Shown here: piece after piece, positions 8,452-17,056 of the stretch | Layout of the letters: each line of letters starts with the position of its first letter | Numbering within the stretch: position 1 is the first letter of the stretch | Assembly: GCF_000315235.1 (NCBI RefSeq) | Contig: NZ_BALG01000228.1 | Span: forward strand, 1-55,030 | From: Paenibacillus popilliae ATCC 14706 | GTDB taxonomy: Bacteria; Bacillota; Bacilli; Paenibacillales; Paenibacillaceae | Length of the DNA stretch: 55,030 bases | Reading direction: 5' to 3' | Notes under the pieces: generated by a model | Database searches by the model: none | Seen by the model: the letters and a program-made list of their open reading frames with translations, nothing else | Told to the model about the DNA's origin: nothing | Program-made: the position numbers and the translations under genes

Positions 8452-8874
8452 TTACCATGCTTCTATTTCTCCCTTGCCGGAGCAGCCTGTTTGAGCTTTA
8501 CCGCCACAAACCACTCGAATATAATATCCATCTGTTTTTGGTGCAGAAAAGGTATCGCTTCCGGTACCTCCTGAAGCCACCACCATTACAGAAGAAACTA
8601 ATTTTCCAGTCGTAGTGCTGTATACTCCTACTGCAACGTTATGTTTGCTTGTCGAATCTGATTTGAATCCAAAAGAAATTGTTTTTCCATCATCTTGGTT
8701 AACAAAGTGATCACTCGTAGCTTCATGATCACTTGTTGATAGAATTACCTCCTGACAATAGGCGCCGCAAGATGCAGCATTTGCATGGGGTGCCCTTATT
8801 CCTAAGCCGAGAAGGAACAAGGATAAAACAAGAAAAAGAATGACAGTTCTACTATTCATAGCTTTTAATGTCAT
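8452..8874 (-). CDS. Small secreted four-cysteine protein
   Basis: The start at 8872-8874 has AGGAGG eight bases upstream; a longer frame exists but lacks that support. A classical signal peptide (TVILFLVLSLFLLGLGI) ends with an AxA-type cleavage site at HANA/ASCG. The mature part is about 110 residues and starts with a CxxxC pair (SCGAYCQ). A second Cys pair lies near the C-terminus (VVCGGKAQTGCSGKG), suggesting two disulfides. The body is a predicted beta-sandwich rich in Ser, Thr, Gly and Val. I do not recognise the family; a secreted beta-rich module with a role outside the cell is plausible. Confidence 0.65.
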   Translation of the reverse strand: MTLKAMNSRTVILFLVLSLFLLGLGIRAPHANAASCGAYCQEVILSTSDHEATSDHFVNQDDGKTISFGFKSDSTSKHNVAVGVYSTTTGKLVSSVMVVASGGTGSDTFSAPKTDGYYIRVVCGGKAQTGCSGKGEIEAW

Positions 8875-8907
8875 AACTGAACCTCCTAAAAGTTTTTTGG
8901 GTAGCAT

Positions 8908-9264
8908 ACTCGCGCAAACTAGTATCCTACCAATATAATCTCATTATTACCCATATATGAAAATGGGTAGAAAATGTCTTCTTTTGTCGTATCAGATCAG
9001 TTAGGCCGTGCTCCCTGCATCGCGCTGAATGAGGCGATAACGCGCGCTGGGGTAGTCATGGTCGATAGATTGTTGGAAGGCTCAATATTCGTTGGATCAG
9101 ACCACTCCGGTGCGTATACTTGGCATTGGGGCTGTTTTTGTGTGATGGGCCGTATGCAGGAACGAAGCCTGGATTAGACCCAGCTCGCATGAATGAATAT
9201 GCACGTATGGGGCATATTACTTAGAGGCCATGCTACACAAAAAAATAGGGAAAAGGAGTAGACT
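8908..9264 (+). other. Intergenic stretch with possible gene relic
   Basis: A short hairpin (ACCCAT/ATGGGT near 8948-8967) is followed by a 67-codon frame (8974-9177). Its piece IALNEAITRAGVVMVDRL and, in another frame, KPGLDPARMNEYARMGHI look protein-like, which suggests a decayed gene. I could not assign it; a resemblance to microcompartment shell proteins is too weak to claim. The end carries the ribosome site of the next gene (AAAAGGAG). Confidence 0.35.
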
Positions 9265-10038
9265 ATGGAACAGCAAGCATTAGATCAGGTGGAGGCTTTG
9301 GCATTAAAAAAGAAGAAGGCATGGGACTACAACAAGTTTCAATTTCTGCTTCGTTCCATCCTGGCGAGTATGTTTATCGGGTTCGGCATTGTCGTTGCTT
9401 TTAAGACGGGCAATCTGTTTGATGAAGGCGATTCTCCGTTTGCCTATATAACGGCTGCCGTCACGTTCGGAGCAGCTATTATATTGATTGGCTATGCAGG
9501 CGGAGATCTCTTCACAGGCAATACGTTCTACTTTACCTTCTCCACGCTGCGCGGATCGACGACACGGGGAGACACGTTAAAGATATGGGCCACGAGCTAT
9601 CTCGGCAATTTTATAGGGGCACTCTTATTTGCTTCTCTATTATGGTGTACCGGCTTGTTCCGTGGGTCGTACAGCAACGCATTCTTCTATGATGTAGTCG
9701 CGCATAAAATGGAAACCCCGACAATTCAATTATTTTTTCGGGCGATACTGTGTAATTGGCTGGTATGTATGGCGTTCTTTATTCCAATGAGCTTGAAGGG
9801 CGACGGGCCCAAGCTTTTTGCTATGATTCTGTTTGTCTATTGCTTCTTCATTTCGGGCTTCGAGCACAGCATCGCCAACATGACTTCCTTCTCCATCGCT
9901 TTGCTCACGGAGCATCCAGCCGACATTTCGGTGTATGGAGCCCTGCATAATCTGATTCCCGTAACCTTCGGCAATATTATCGGGGGAAGTTTCTTTATGG
10001 GGTTGGTATATTTCTATCTGGAAAAGGTGGACGCATAA
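9265..10038 (+). CDS. Formate/nitrite transporter family channel (FNT)
   Basis: The 257-aa protein has six membrane helices and family motifs, including GYAGGDLFTGNTFYF in the second helix region, SYLGNFIGALLFA, ILCNWLVCMAFFIP, and GFEHSIANMTSF, which carries the pore His. FNT channels move formate, nitrite or related small anions across the cytoplasmic membrane as pentamers. The substrate cannot be told from sequence alone. AAAAGGAG upstream supports the ATG. No terminator or partner gene is evident; the neighbouring MFS (carboxylates) and this channel would both suit mixed-acid metabolism. Confidence 0.9.
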   Translation: MEQQALDQVEALALKKKKAWDYNKFQFLLRSILASMFIGFGIVVAFKTGNLFDEGDSPFAYITAAVTFGAAIILIGYAGGDLFTGNTFYFTFSTLRGSTTRGDTLKIWATSYLGNFIGALLFASLLWCTGLFRGSYSNAFFYDVVAHKMETPTIQLFFRAILCNWLVCMAFFIPMSLKGDGPKLFAMILFVYCFFISGFEHSIANMTSFSIALLTEHPADISVYGALHNLIPVTFGNIIGGSFFMGLVYFYLEKVDA

Positions 10039-10491
10039 AGTTTTGGAATCGGGACCAGGTATGGGTGTTGTTCCTGTCCAGAATATGGGGAGGCATTAGC
10101 GACGGGTTCATTATGTCGGCCGGTGATAACCAAGGAGTTGTTGATGTATTCCACGTATACGAACTTGATACTCAGCCATATCGAGCGATTGTCTACGGCA
10201 GGGATTCATTTCGCAATAGATGATTTTGAGTACGGGTTTTACGTCTATCCCCTTGATGAACCGACGTGATTTTAAGGAAATTCCCGCCATAATCGACGGG
10301 GAGAAAATCAACATTCGCGTCATTATGAAGTATCAATAGGTTGTGACGATCAAGGGCAATATGTGTTGTTAATCTAATTCGACGGATATAACGTGGAAAG
10401 TTTGCGAACCCTGTGATTTCCTAATTTGAGGATCTATGTGCTGCCGCTTCATCTCATCCGGATGAAAGATCGAGCTTCTATGCGAATGCTT
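10039..10491. other. Intergenic stretch without a convincing gene
   Basis: The + strand shows one 35-codon frame (SHIERLSTAGIHFAIDDFEY) that faintly recalls the EAL-domain core, but stops follow in every frame and no ribosome site precedes it. I regard it as either a relic or chance. Nothing else is recognised. Confidence 0.4.
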
Positions 10492-10512
10492 GGGGCGGCG
10501 CAATGCCGCCCC
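10492..10512 (-). terminator. GC-rich hairpin downstream of the P-type ATPase
   Basis: GGGGCGGC (10492-10499) pairs with GCCGCCCC (10505-10512). It lies 15 bp past the ATPase stop on the minus strand. The trailing T run is poor, so termination efficiency is uncertain. Confidence 0.45.
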
Positions 10513-10527
10513 ACATCCGAATCTATA

Positions 10528-13173
10528 TTATTGCGCTCTTAGCTGTGCGCGTCTCTTGAGCTTGGCAAGCTCGACAATGACGAGCGGGAATACGGATAGA
10601 ACCGTAACGAGAACCCAGTGGGTCAAGCTAAGCGGTACGAGTTGGAAGATGTCCATCAGCGCCGGGATGACGGCTACACCAAATACGATCGCCAGTGACA
10701 GCATCGCACACCAGAACAATGGCCGATTGGACATAAACCCGATCGTGAAGATCGACAAGTTGTTGCTGCGTACATTGAAAATATGAACGACAGAGGACCA
10801 GCCCAGGATGATAAAGGCCATCGTCTGTCCAACTTCATAGGACGGCCCGACTTGATCGGAGATTTGTACAAAGTTCCCTACATAGAAGCCAATTAACGTC
10901 AGAATCGTGTAAATTATTGCTTGTAAGGCAATCTTCTTGCCCAAGCCATTTGAGAAGATGCCGGCATTCTTCGCGATTGGCTTCTGACGCATGGCATCAG
11001 GCTCCATCTTTTCACGGCTCAAGCAGAAGCCCGGGATACCATCCGCGACGACGTTGATCAAGAGCAATTGAATAGCGATGACCGGTGCGCCCCAACCGAG
11101 CAAAATCGCAATAATCATAATCATGATCTCAGAGAAGTTACAGCTTAGCAAGAAGTAGATCGTTTTGCGTATATTTTCGTATACACGTCTTCCTTCACCA
11201 ACGGCATCGACGATCGTTGCAAAGTTATCATCGGTCAGTACCATGTCCGAAGCGCTCTTCGCTACATCTGTACCGGTAATGCCCATCGCCGTACCGACAT
11301 CGGCAGCCTTCAAGGCAGGAGCATCATTCACCCCATCACCTGTCATCGCTACGACAGCATCATTTGCCTGCCAAGCTTGTACGATACGAATTTTATCCTC
11401 CGGGGAGACGCGTCCGTATACGGCAATATTTTTCACCTTGCGGGTGAGCTCCTCATCGGACATGCGTGCAAGTTCTTCACCGGATATCGCGAGGTCTCCC
11501 TCTTCGAGGATGCCAATCTCACGGGCGATGGCCGATGCCGTTGCCATGTGGTCTCCTGTAATCATGACCGTCTTAATTCCGGCATCCTTGGCAGCTTGTA
11601 CCGCAGCCTTGCTCTCCGGACGCGGAGGATCAATCATTCCTACGAGACCGGCAAAGAGGAGACCCTGCTCCAACTCTTCTGCGTCCAGCTTCTCAGGCAG
11701 CTCAACATAGTGCTTGTACCCTAGTGCAAGGACGCGAAGGGCTTGCTCTGCGAATTGATCGTGAACCTGATGCGCCTGTGCCTGATGCTGAATCGTGCAG
11801 GCTGCCTTCGGATCCATCGGAATACGGTCGAAGGCACCCTTGGTGATGGAAATATAGCCATCCGCTGTACGGTGAACCGTCGTCATCAGCTTCCGTGAAG
11901 AATCAAAGGGAAGCTCATGCACACGCGGATATTTCGCTTCAAGCTCTGCCTTGGTCATCCCTTTATTCATCATGAGGCGAATAATCGCAGACTCGGTTGG
12001 ATCACCGATAATCGTCTCTTCTCCATCCTTTACTTCGATGGATGCGTTGCTTGCCAAGCTGAACATGACGAGAAGATCGTTCTCGGTATCATTAAACTCA
12101 GCCCCCGCTTCCTTCGGCTCATGAGAGGGAGCCCAGATTTGCTGAACCGTCATTCGGTTCTGTGTCAGTGTTCCCGTCTTATCCGAACAGATAACCGACG
12201 CGCTGCCAAGCGCCTCCACCGCTGGTATACGGCGAATGATTGCATTTTTCTTCACCATATTTTGAATGCCAAATGCCAGGGTGATGGTAACGATAACAGG
12301 AAGCGTCTCCGGTACGGCAGCTACGGCCAAGGACACGGCGGTCATCAGCATTTCCATCATCGTCTCGCCATGCATGAGGCCAATGAAGAAGACAAGCGCA
12401 CCCGATACGATAGCAACAACGCTTAGCTTCTTCCCCAGCTCCATGAGGCGCGTTTGAAGCGGAGTTTTGTTCTTTTTCGTATTGTTGAGAAGGGAAGCGA
12501 TCTTGCCCATTTCGGTCTCCATCCCAGTCGCTACGACAACCGCTCTGCCGCGTCCATTAGTGACCAGACAGCCGGAGAAGAGCATATTCACCCGGTCTCC
12601 GAGCGGAGCAGATTCTTTGACCTCTGCATGTGGGTTTTTCTCCGAAGGCACACTCTCACCCGTAAGGGCAGACTCCTCAACAAGCAGATTGGAACTCTCT
12701 ATAATCCGGGCATCCGCCGGAATCATATCTCCAGCTTCGATCACGATAATATCGCCAGGTACGAGCTCTTTCGCATTGATTGGCTGCAGCATTCCATCAC
12801 GCACAACCTTGGCGAGAGGAGCATTCATATTTTTAAGCGCATCGAGAGCCTTTTCCGCGCTAAGCTCCTGGCGGATGCCAAGCACCGCATTCAGGATGAC
12901 GATGGCGATGATAACGATCGGCTCTGCAAAGTCATGTCCCTCTGTCACCGCAAGATAAGTGGAAATGATGGCGGCTACAATCAAGATTATTGTTGTAACC
13001 TCTGATAACTGATGCAAGAGCTTCGCCCAAATGCTCTCTTTCTTCTCTTCTTCAAACTCATTGTAGCCCTTCTGTTGCAGCAGCTCGGATGCTTGCTTGC
13101 TGCTCAGGCCGTTCTCTCTATTGGTTCGAAGCGTCTTAAAGATATCTTCCAGTGTTCTCTCCATCCATTTCAT
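10528..13173 (-). CDS. P2-type cation-transporting ATPase
   Basis: The 881-aa pump has the complete order: N-terminal cation ATPase domain (residues 1-70), actuator domain with LTGES, phosphorylation motif SDKTGTLT with Asp331, nucleotide-binding domain (KGAFDRIP), TGDGVNDAPALK hinge, and C-terminal helices. It resembles bacterial Ca2+-ATPases. However, the helix-4 motif reads AVPETLP rather than PEGLP, and helix 6 has NVVADG where typical Ca2+ pumps have N-x-x-T-D, so the ion is not certain. Its ATG follows the tetR stop with no gap (TAAATG) behind a GAGGTG site, so the pair is one operon and the TetR protein probably controls the pump. Confidence 0.92.
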   Translation of the reverse strand: MKWMERTLEDIFKTLRTNRENGLSSKQASELLQQKGYNEFEEEKKESIWAKLLHQLSEVTTIILIVAAIISTYLAVTEGHDFAEPIVIIAIVILNAVLGIRQELSAEKALDALKNMNAPLAKVVRDGMLQPINAKELVPGDIIVIEAGDMIPADARIIESSNLLVEESALTGESVPSEKNPHAEVKESAPLGDRVNMLFSGCLVTNGRGRAVVVATGMETEMGKIASLLNNTKKNKTPLQTRLMELGKKLSVVAIVSGALVFFIGLMHGETMMEMLMTAVSLAVAAVPETLPVIVTITLAFGIQNMVKKNAIIRRIPAVEALGSASVICSDKTGTLTQNRMTVQQIWAPSHEPKEAGAEFNDTENDLLVMFSLASNASIEVKDGEETIIGDPTESAIIRLMMNKGMTKAELEAKYPRVHELPFDSSRKLMTTVHRTADGYISITKGAFDRIPMDPKAACTIQHQAQAHQVHDQFAEQALRVLALGYKHYVELPEKLDAEELEQGLLFAGLVGMIDPPRPESKAAVQAAKDAGIKTVMITGDHMATASAIAREIGILEEGDLAISGEELARMSDEELTRKVKNIAVYGRVSPEDKIRIVQAWQANDAVVAMTGDGVNDAPALKAADVGTAMGITGTDVAKSASDMVLTDDNFATIVDAVGEGRRVYENIRKTIYFLLSCNFSEIMIMIIAILLGWGAPVIAIQLLLINVVADGIPGFCLSREKMEPDAMRQKPIAKNAGIFSNGLGKKIALQAIIYTILTLIGFYVGNFVQISDQVGPSYEVGQTMAFIILGWSSVVHIFNVRSNNLSIFTIGFMSNRPLFWCAMLSLAIVFGVAVIPALMDIFQLVPLSLTHWVLVTVLSVFPLVIVELAKLKRRAQLRAQ

Positions 13174-13776
13174 TTAGTGCACCTCTTTTTTTGTTAATCT
13201 ATATCCGCCCCAAAGCCGAAGCAAAAATTCAACGAGCACCTCCTTTTTCATATCCAGTCTAATCGGGTATCCAAAACATTCTGCCTTCACTTTCTCAAGA
13301 ATAATGGTCATTAGCACACTGTGCGCAATAAGCGCGATACCGCTAATTTCATCTTCAGCGATGAAATTATCTGCCATCTTGGCAATCTCTTTTTCAAGTT
13401 CCTCCGTGATATATTCAAATATCGAGGGATACATAAATGCCAGCTCTTTGCTGCCCATTTCTTTCATAGTGACTAAGAAGAAAGCTTTGTGTTCTTCATA
13501 AATATTATTTATAAACTCAATTTTCGCCAGTAGCAGTTCACGGATGTTTTCGTGATCGGCATGGAAGAAGGTGTTGATCTTTGTTTTTATCAGGGTCATT
13601 TGCTGTTCTAGCGCTTCATGAATGAGATCATCTTTGCCTTTAAAATGCTTAAATATCGTCGCTTCATTAATGGCTGCTTGCTGGGCGATACACTTGGTTG
13701 TTGTACCCTTGAATCCATGCAGCGCCATATTGTCCAAAGCGGCTGCCAGCATTTTTTCTCTAACCGTCTGTTTCAC
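13174..13776 (-). CDS. TetR-family transcriptional regulator
   Basis: The 200-aa protein has the N-terminal TetR helix-turn-helix (ALDNMALHGFKGTTTKCIAQ, then INEATIFKHFKGKDDLIHEA) and a helical ligand-binding C-terminal half. It starts at a GTG behind GGAGG. It is first in an operon with the cation ATPase. An 18-bp near-palindrome 26 bp upstream of the start is a likely operator, so autorepression and control of the pump are expected. The inducer is unknown. The C-terminal half is of the type found in exporter-linked repressors. Confidence 0.88.
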   Translation of the reverse strand: MKQTVREKMLAAALDNMALHGFKGTTTKCIAQQAAINEATIFKHFKGKDDLIHEALEQQMTLIKTKINTFFHADHENIRELLLAKIEFINNIYEEHKAFFLVTMKEMGSKELAFMYPSIFEYITEELEKEIAKMADNFIAEDEISGIALIAHSVLMTIILEKVKAECFGYPIRLDMKKEVLVEFLLRLWGGYRLTKKEVH

Positions 13777-13801
13777 GGATATCCTCCCCCCTTCCGCCCA
13801 T

Positions 13802-13819
13802 CAAGTAAGTACTTGCTTG
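13802..13819. promoter_or_regulatory. Probable TetR operator
   Basis: CAAGTAAGTACTTGCTTG reads as a palindrome at 16 of 18 positions. It lies directly upstream of the tetR start, where TetR repressors usually bind. The core AAGTACTT is perfectly symmetrical. Confidence 0.65.
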
Positions 13820-13824
13820 ATTAA

Positions 13825-14367
13825 CAGTTTACGGAACAATGTTGAATGTGTCTGTGAAAAATATCGCATGTTATTTTTTTATTATCTGCTGCGGATAAGG
13901 CATTGCTTCATGACACGTGTATATCTTACTATTGGCTCTCATAATGCCTGATTCATTTCTTTACAGAATTGTAGGAAAAGAGGCCTCTTCCAGACTACGG
14001 TATAGCTTTTTCCTTCATCGAAACGTTTATACATGTGGCTTACATCGTGTTGCGGCGGTGCTGCTGTCACGATTCATTATGGGAAGGGTTGCGCGAGAAT
14101 CAGGTACTCCGATACTTGAGAGGCACCACAGGCCGTCAGGAATTTATATAAGAGACGATTTCTGCTATGATAAATCCGGTGGTCGAACGGATAGCTGGTG
14201 ATTCTGGGAAGACTGCGATGACGCCCCGGAAGGCTGGACCAACTGGCGATCATATGCCGCCAATGAATTGAATATCGATCCTGGCGATATCGTAAATGTG
14301 CACCGGAACAAGAGTGCGGCAGGAAGCTGCCGAATACAAGCAGGCAATGCAGCGAAGGGATGAGATC
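13825..14367. other. 540-bp stretch without a supported gene
   Basis: Short frames occur on both strands but none has a ribosome site or recognisable product. The long minus-strand frame that enters here (14077-15030) runs antisense to two better-supported genes and is rejected. The left part should hold the tetR promoter; the right part presumably holds the promoter of the DUF6509 gene. Confidence 0.5.
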
Positions 14368-14664
14368 ATGTTGAACATAACAGACTATAGCGCAGAACTG
14401 GTGAAGGATCCGTTCCGCATTTTGGCCGGACGGCGTTATGAATTCAGACTCGATATCGAAGTATCCGAGGAAGATGAATTGTATTCGGAATACGGCGTCT
14501 ACGTCAGAGTTATCTATGCCGTCGAAGAGGATCGAGCCTATATCGTGAAGCACGAACTGTACGAGCGGACGACCGACCGCTATCTGGAGTTCGATCTGGA
14601 AGACGATGAGATAGCGGCGGTAAATTTGTTCTGCAGCGATCATTATGCCGAGGCGGACGAATAA
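14368..14664 (+). CDS. DUF6509-family protein, 98 aa
   Basis: The start chosen is the ATG at 14368, preceded by AAGGGATGAG. The longer frame upstream lacks a site. The acidic product opens MLNITDYSAELVKDPF and continues with LAGRRYEFRLDIEV, DELYSEYGVYVRV and LEFDLEDDEI. This pattern is found in a small conserved Bacillales protein family of unknown function that I recall as DUF6509. It is soluble and probably beta-alpha. It precedes the 179-aa gene by 27 bp, so the two are likely cotranscribed. Confidence 0.7.
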   Translation: MLNITDYSAELVKDPFRILAGRRYEFRLDIEVSEEDELYSEYGVYVRVIYAVEEDRAYIVKHELYERTTDRYLEFDLEDDEIAAVNLFCSDHYAEADE

Positions 14665-14691
14665 AGAATCTTCGCCCAGAAGGGAGCAGCC

Positions 14692-15231
14692 ATGGAACGC
14701 AGCAATATAACCGTACCGTATGGCTATGAGCCGCCGGTCGAGAAGGAGAAAGGAACGCTGATTTACTACGATTCTTTCGAATGCGCCACAGAGGAAGAGC
14801 TCGATCGGGCAGCGGAATATGCCGCGATGTATGCCTTCAAAATGCTGGTGCTGTATCCAATTCATGAGGAGACGTTGAGGCGAATGGCAAAGGGAACCGC
14901 GACCGCCTATTATAAGCGAGTGAACCGGTTGGAGCAATGGACTCGGGAGCGAGGCGGGGCGAAGGCGGCCGTCGAAGATTGGGAAGGCAAGCGGAAGAAG
15001 TATACCCCGTTCGATATCGTGCTTCGCCATCTGACGGAGAAGTACCCCTCTCCATATTTTTTATATGTGACACCGGAGATAGCGAACCAACTCGCCTCCT
15101 TCGCCTCCTTCGCGGAATGGATCGGGAGGCTCCGTCTCCTACTGGCATCCGAGCCGGAAGAGACGCATCCGCGGCTGCGGCAGTATGCGCATCGCTGGAG
15201 CGTCGCAGGACGGAGCGAAGAGATGAAGTAG
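14692..15231 (+). CDS. Conserved hypothetical protein, 179 aa
   Basis: A GAAGGGAG ribosome site precedes the ATG. The protein is soluble and helical, with many Glu/Arg/Lys and aromatic residues, and no signal peptide or membrane segment. The N-terminal part (TLIYYDSFECATEEELDRA) is followed by helices with the charged block WTRERGGAKAAVEDWEGKRK and a hydrophobic strand FLYVTPE. I do not recognise a family or motif. It follows the DUF6509 gene closely and ends about 120 bp before a terminator. Confidence 0.6.
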   Translation: MERSNITVPYGYEPPVEKEKGTLIYYDSFECATEEELDRAAEYAAMYAFKMLVLYPIHEETLRRMAKGTATAYYKRVNRLEQWTRERGGAKAAVEDWEGKRKKYTPFDIVLRHLTEKYPSPYFLYVTPEIANQLASFASFAEWIGRLRLLLASEPEETHPRLRQYAHRWSVAGRSEEMK

Positions 15232-15355
15232 TAAGGAAATTTGTGCTCTGGGATGAGCACGCTTTTACCGCCGAAATATGGGAAAAGTCAAGGAAAACGA
15301 TTCTTCCGCCTTAAACGCCCAGGATTATGCTAACGTTGGGGCATACAAGGGACAG

Positions 15356-15382
15356 ACACAGGCCGGCCTGCCTGTGTTTTTT
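15356..15382 (+). terminator. Rho-independent terminator
   Basis: ACACAGGC (15356-15363) pairs with GCCTGTGT (15370-15377) around CGGCCT, followed by T residues. It ends the 14.4-15.2 kb gene pair. Confidence 0.75.
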
Positions 15383-15454
15383 GCTGCGTACAGCTTCGCT
15401 GCGATCTTACGGGTTGAAGCGTGGCTTTGGTTGTAATAAAATAGAGTTGTCATT

Positions 15455-15473
15455 AATAATGATTATCATTATC
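15455..15473. promoter_or_regulatory. Fur box
   Basis: AATAATGATTATCATTATC matches the classical GATAATGATTATCATTATC Fur consensus except in the first base. It lies 29 bp upstream of the 225-aa gene, so that gene, and perhaps the flavodoxin after it, should be repressed by iron-loaded Fur. Confidence 0.85.
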
Positions 15474-15501
15474 AAATAATGATGAGATAAGGAGGAATCC
15501 C

Positions 15502-16179
15502 ATGTCATTGCCGGGAATACCGGTGCCGAAGGAGCAGCTCAGTGATGAGGACATCGAACGGTTCGTCCGCTGCCGGCATTGTTATTATCGCAAGTGCCGG
15601 AACGCTCATGAATCGAGCTGGGTGTATGCGGCGCAAGCGTCGGTTAATCAGATCGTGCATGCGTATTATTCACGCGCTCCCGAGGCAAGAACGGTCGCTT
15701 CCGTCCTATGCGATATGGAGAGATATTGGACACTGGAGCGGGAGCGTTTCCCATCAGAGCAGCATTATTGGCGAATCAAGCGTTCGGTATCCCGCTATTT
15801 GGATGAATACTTGACCGGTGAATCCCCCGGCCATGCGCTGCTGCTAGGAGAGAAGCTGACCGTACAGGCTGTGGAATTGGGAGCGGATCTATTGATGACG
15901 CTCCAAGTTGCCGAGTGCTCCGATTCGTCCCTCGTCATTCGGAAATATGTGGTCGCCGATGAGCCGCAAGTGTTTAAAGCCTACGTCCAATTTGCACTCG
16001 TGTTCGTATACAAGGCTTTTGGCTGGCTGCCGGACCGAATCGAAATATATGCCTTGATGAACGGCTCGGTGTATGCCTTCCGCCCGAAGGAGGAGCATTA
16101 TTATCCCTCGCTCGATTTTATGCGCTTGATGCTCGGGGTCATGAATGAGGGTCCGATGGGCAGCGGTCTGTATCACTAA
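15502..16179 (+). CDS. Iron-regulated hypothetical protein, 225 aa
   Basis: A perfect AAGGAGG precedes the ATG and a Fur box lies just upstream, so it is probably made under iron limitation. The N-terminal part has RFVRCRHCYYRKC and a following helix ending NQIVHAYYSR. This arrangement of Cys-rich start, helix and His recalls the opening of RecB-like PD-(D/E)XK nucleases. The later segment (LLLGEKLTVQ, LVIRKYVVADEPQ) sits where the D and E-x-K strands would be but lacks those residues. It may therefore be a degenerate member or unrelated. The flavodoxin follows 121 bp later on the same strand with no terminator visible. Confidence 0.6.
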   Translation: MSLPGIPVPKEQLSDEDIERFVRCRHCYYRKCRNAHESSWVYAAQASVNQIVHAYYSRAPEARTVASVLCDMERYWTLERERFPSEQHYWRIKRSVSRYLDEYLTGESPGHALLLGEKLTVQAVELGADLLMTLQVAECSDSSLVIRKYVVADEPQVFKAYVQFALVFVYKAFGWLPDRIEIYALMNGSVYAFRPKEEHYYPSLDFMRLMLGVMNEGPMGSGLYH

Positions 16180-16300
16180 CTCAGTTTGCATGCGGTTTTT
16201 TGCAGGAGAAGGGGATTTACAAGTTTTGACGATTTCCCATAGCAGCGTTGGCGATGCCAGAGAGGTTATGGTCGAGATAAGGAAAGGATGGGATGAGAGG

Positions 16301-16753
16301 ATGGCGAAAATCATTTTAATTTATGCCAGTATGAGCGGCAATACCGAGGAGATGGCCGATGCGATTGCAGCAGGGGTTCGTGAAGCCGGAGAGGATCTGA
16401 CGGTAATGGAGGTAACGGATGCCGATGCGGCTGACTTGGCCGGATATGACGGAATCCTGCTTGGCGCCTACACTTGGGGAGACGGAGAGCTTCCGTACGA
16501 ATTTCTCGATTTTTACGATGATATGGAAGGGCTTGATCTGAGCGGTGCCAAAGCGGCCGTGTTCGGCTCCTGCGATTCATGCTATGCCCAAGTAGGCAAG
16601 GCGGTCGATATTCTCATGGAACGGCTACGGGAGTTGGGAAGCGAGATCGTCCAGGACGGCTTGAAAGTCGAGCTGACCCCGTCCGACTCGGACAAAGAAT
16701 TGTGCAGAGCGTTCGGCAGGAATATTGTGAACAGCGTCATTCATGGGACGTGA
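16301..16753 (+). CDS. Flavodoxin
   Basis: The 150-aa protein has the typical flavodoxin size and fold markers: KIILIYASMSGNTEEMAD with the FMN phosphate-binding loop at about residues 10-15, the first aromatic loop at GAYTWGDGELP, and GSCDSCYAQVGKAVD. Flavodoxins replace ferredoxin as an electron carrier when iron is scarce. That agrees with the Fur box upstream of the preceding gene and with the siderophore operon 3 kb away. The start was placed at 16301 because the longer in-frame extension is not flavodoxin-like. Confidence 0.92.
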   Translation: MAKIILIYASMSGNTEEMADAIAAGVREAGEDLTVMEVTDADAADLAGYDGILLGAYTWGDGELPYEFLDFYDDMEGLDLSGAKAAVFGSCDSCYAQVGKAVDILMERLRELGSEIVQDGLKVELTPSDSDKELCRAFGRNIVNSVIHGT

Positions 16754-17056
16754 TGGAACGGGAGGCTTCTTGTGCCGTACATACCTATTAAATACGGAAC
16801 CTGCGGGAAGCGAAGGTATAGATCCTATGACGGAAATGGCGACTACCCATTTGCGGCAGCGGCTATGGCAGTGGCTGTGGACGCACCAGTGGACGCGGAT
16901 ATTTGGCATGGGATGGTGGGCGCGAATGTTTGCCTCTCCCGCTGGGCTTGGCGGTGATAGCGCTGCTGCACAGCGGGCGTCAGTATGCGCAGCACGGCGG
17001 TCATGCCTCCTGCTGCATTAGCTGAGCGGCACATTTCAGGCCGCGTGCCCTGTCTG
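16754..17056. other. 300-bp convergent intergenic stretch
   Basis: It is GC-rich, with a Trp-rich 64-codon + frame (16829-17021) that has no ribosome site and no similarity I recognise. It lies between the flavodoxin stop and the minus-strand gene's stop. I see no clear terminator. Confidence 0.4.

Noticed and set aside
8974-9177. 67-codon frame considered as a microcompartment shell fragment.
   Set aside because: The similarity is limited to one helix-like segment and there are no partner genes; kept only as a possible relic.
10150-10270. Frame with an EAL-domain-like segment (AGIHFAIDDF).
   Set aside because: Too short, no catalytic EAL motif and stops on all sides.
14077-15030. A 317-codon minus-strand open frame.
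   Set aside because: It is antisense to the DUF6509 gene and the 179-aa gene, both with ribosome sites; its sequence is rich in Arg, His, Leu and Ser as is typical of shadow frames.
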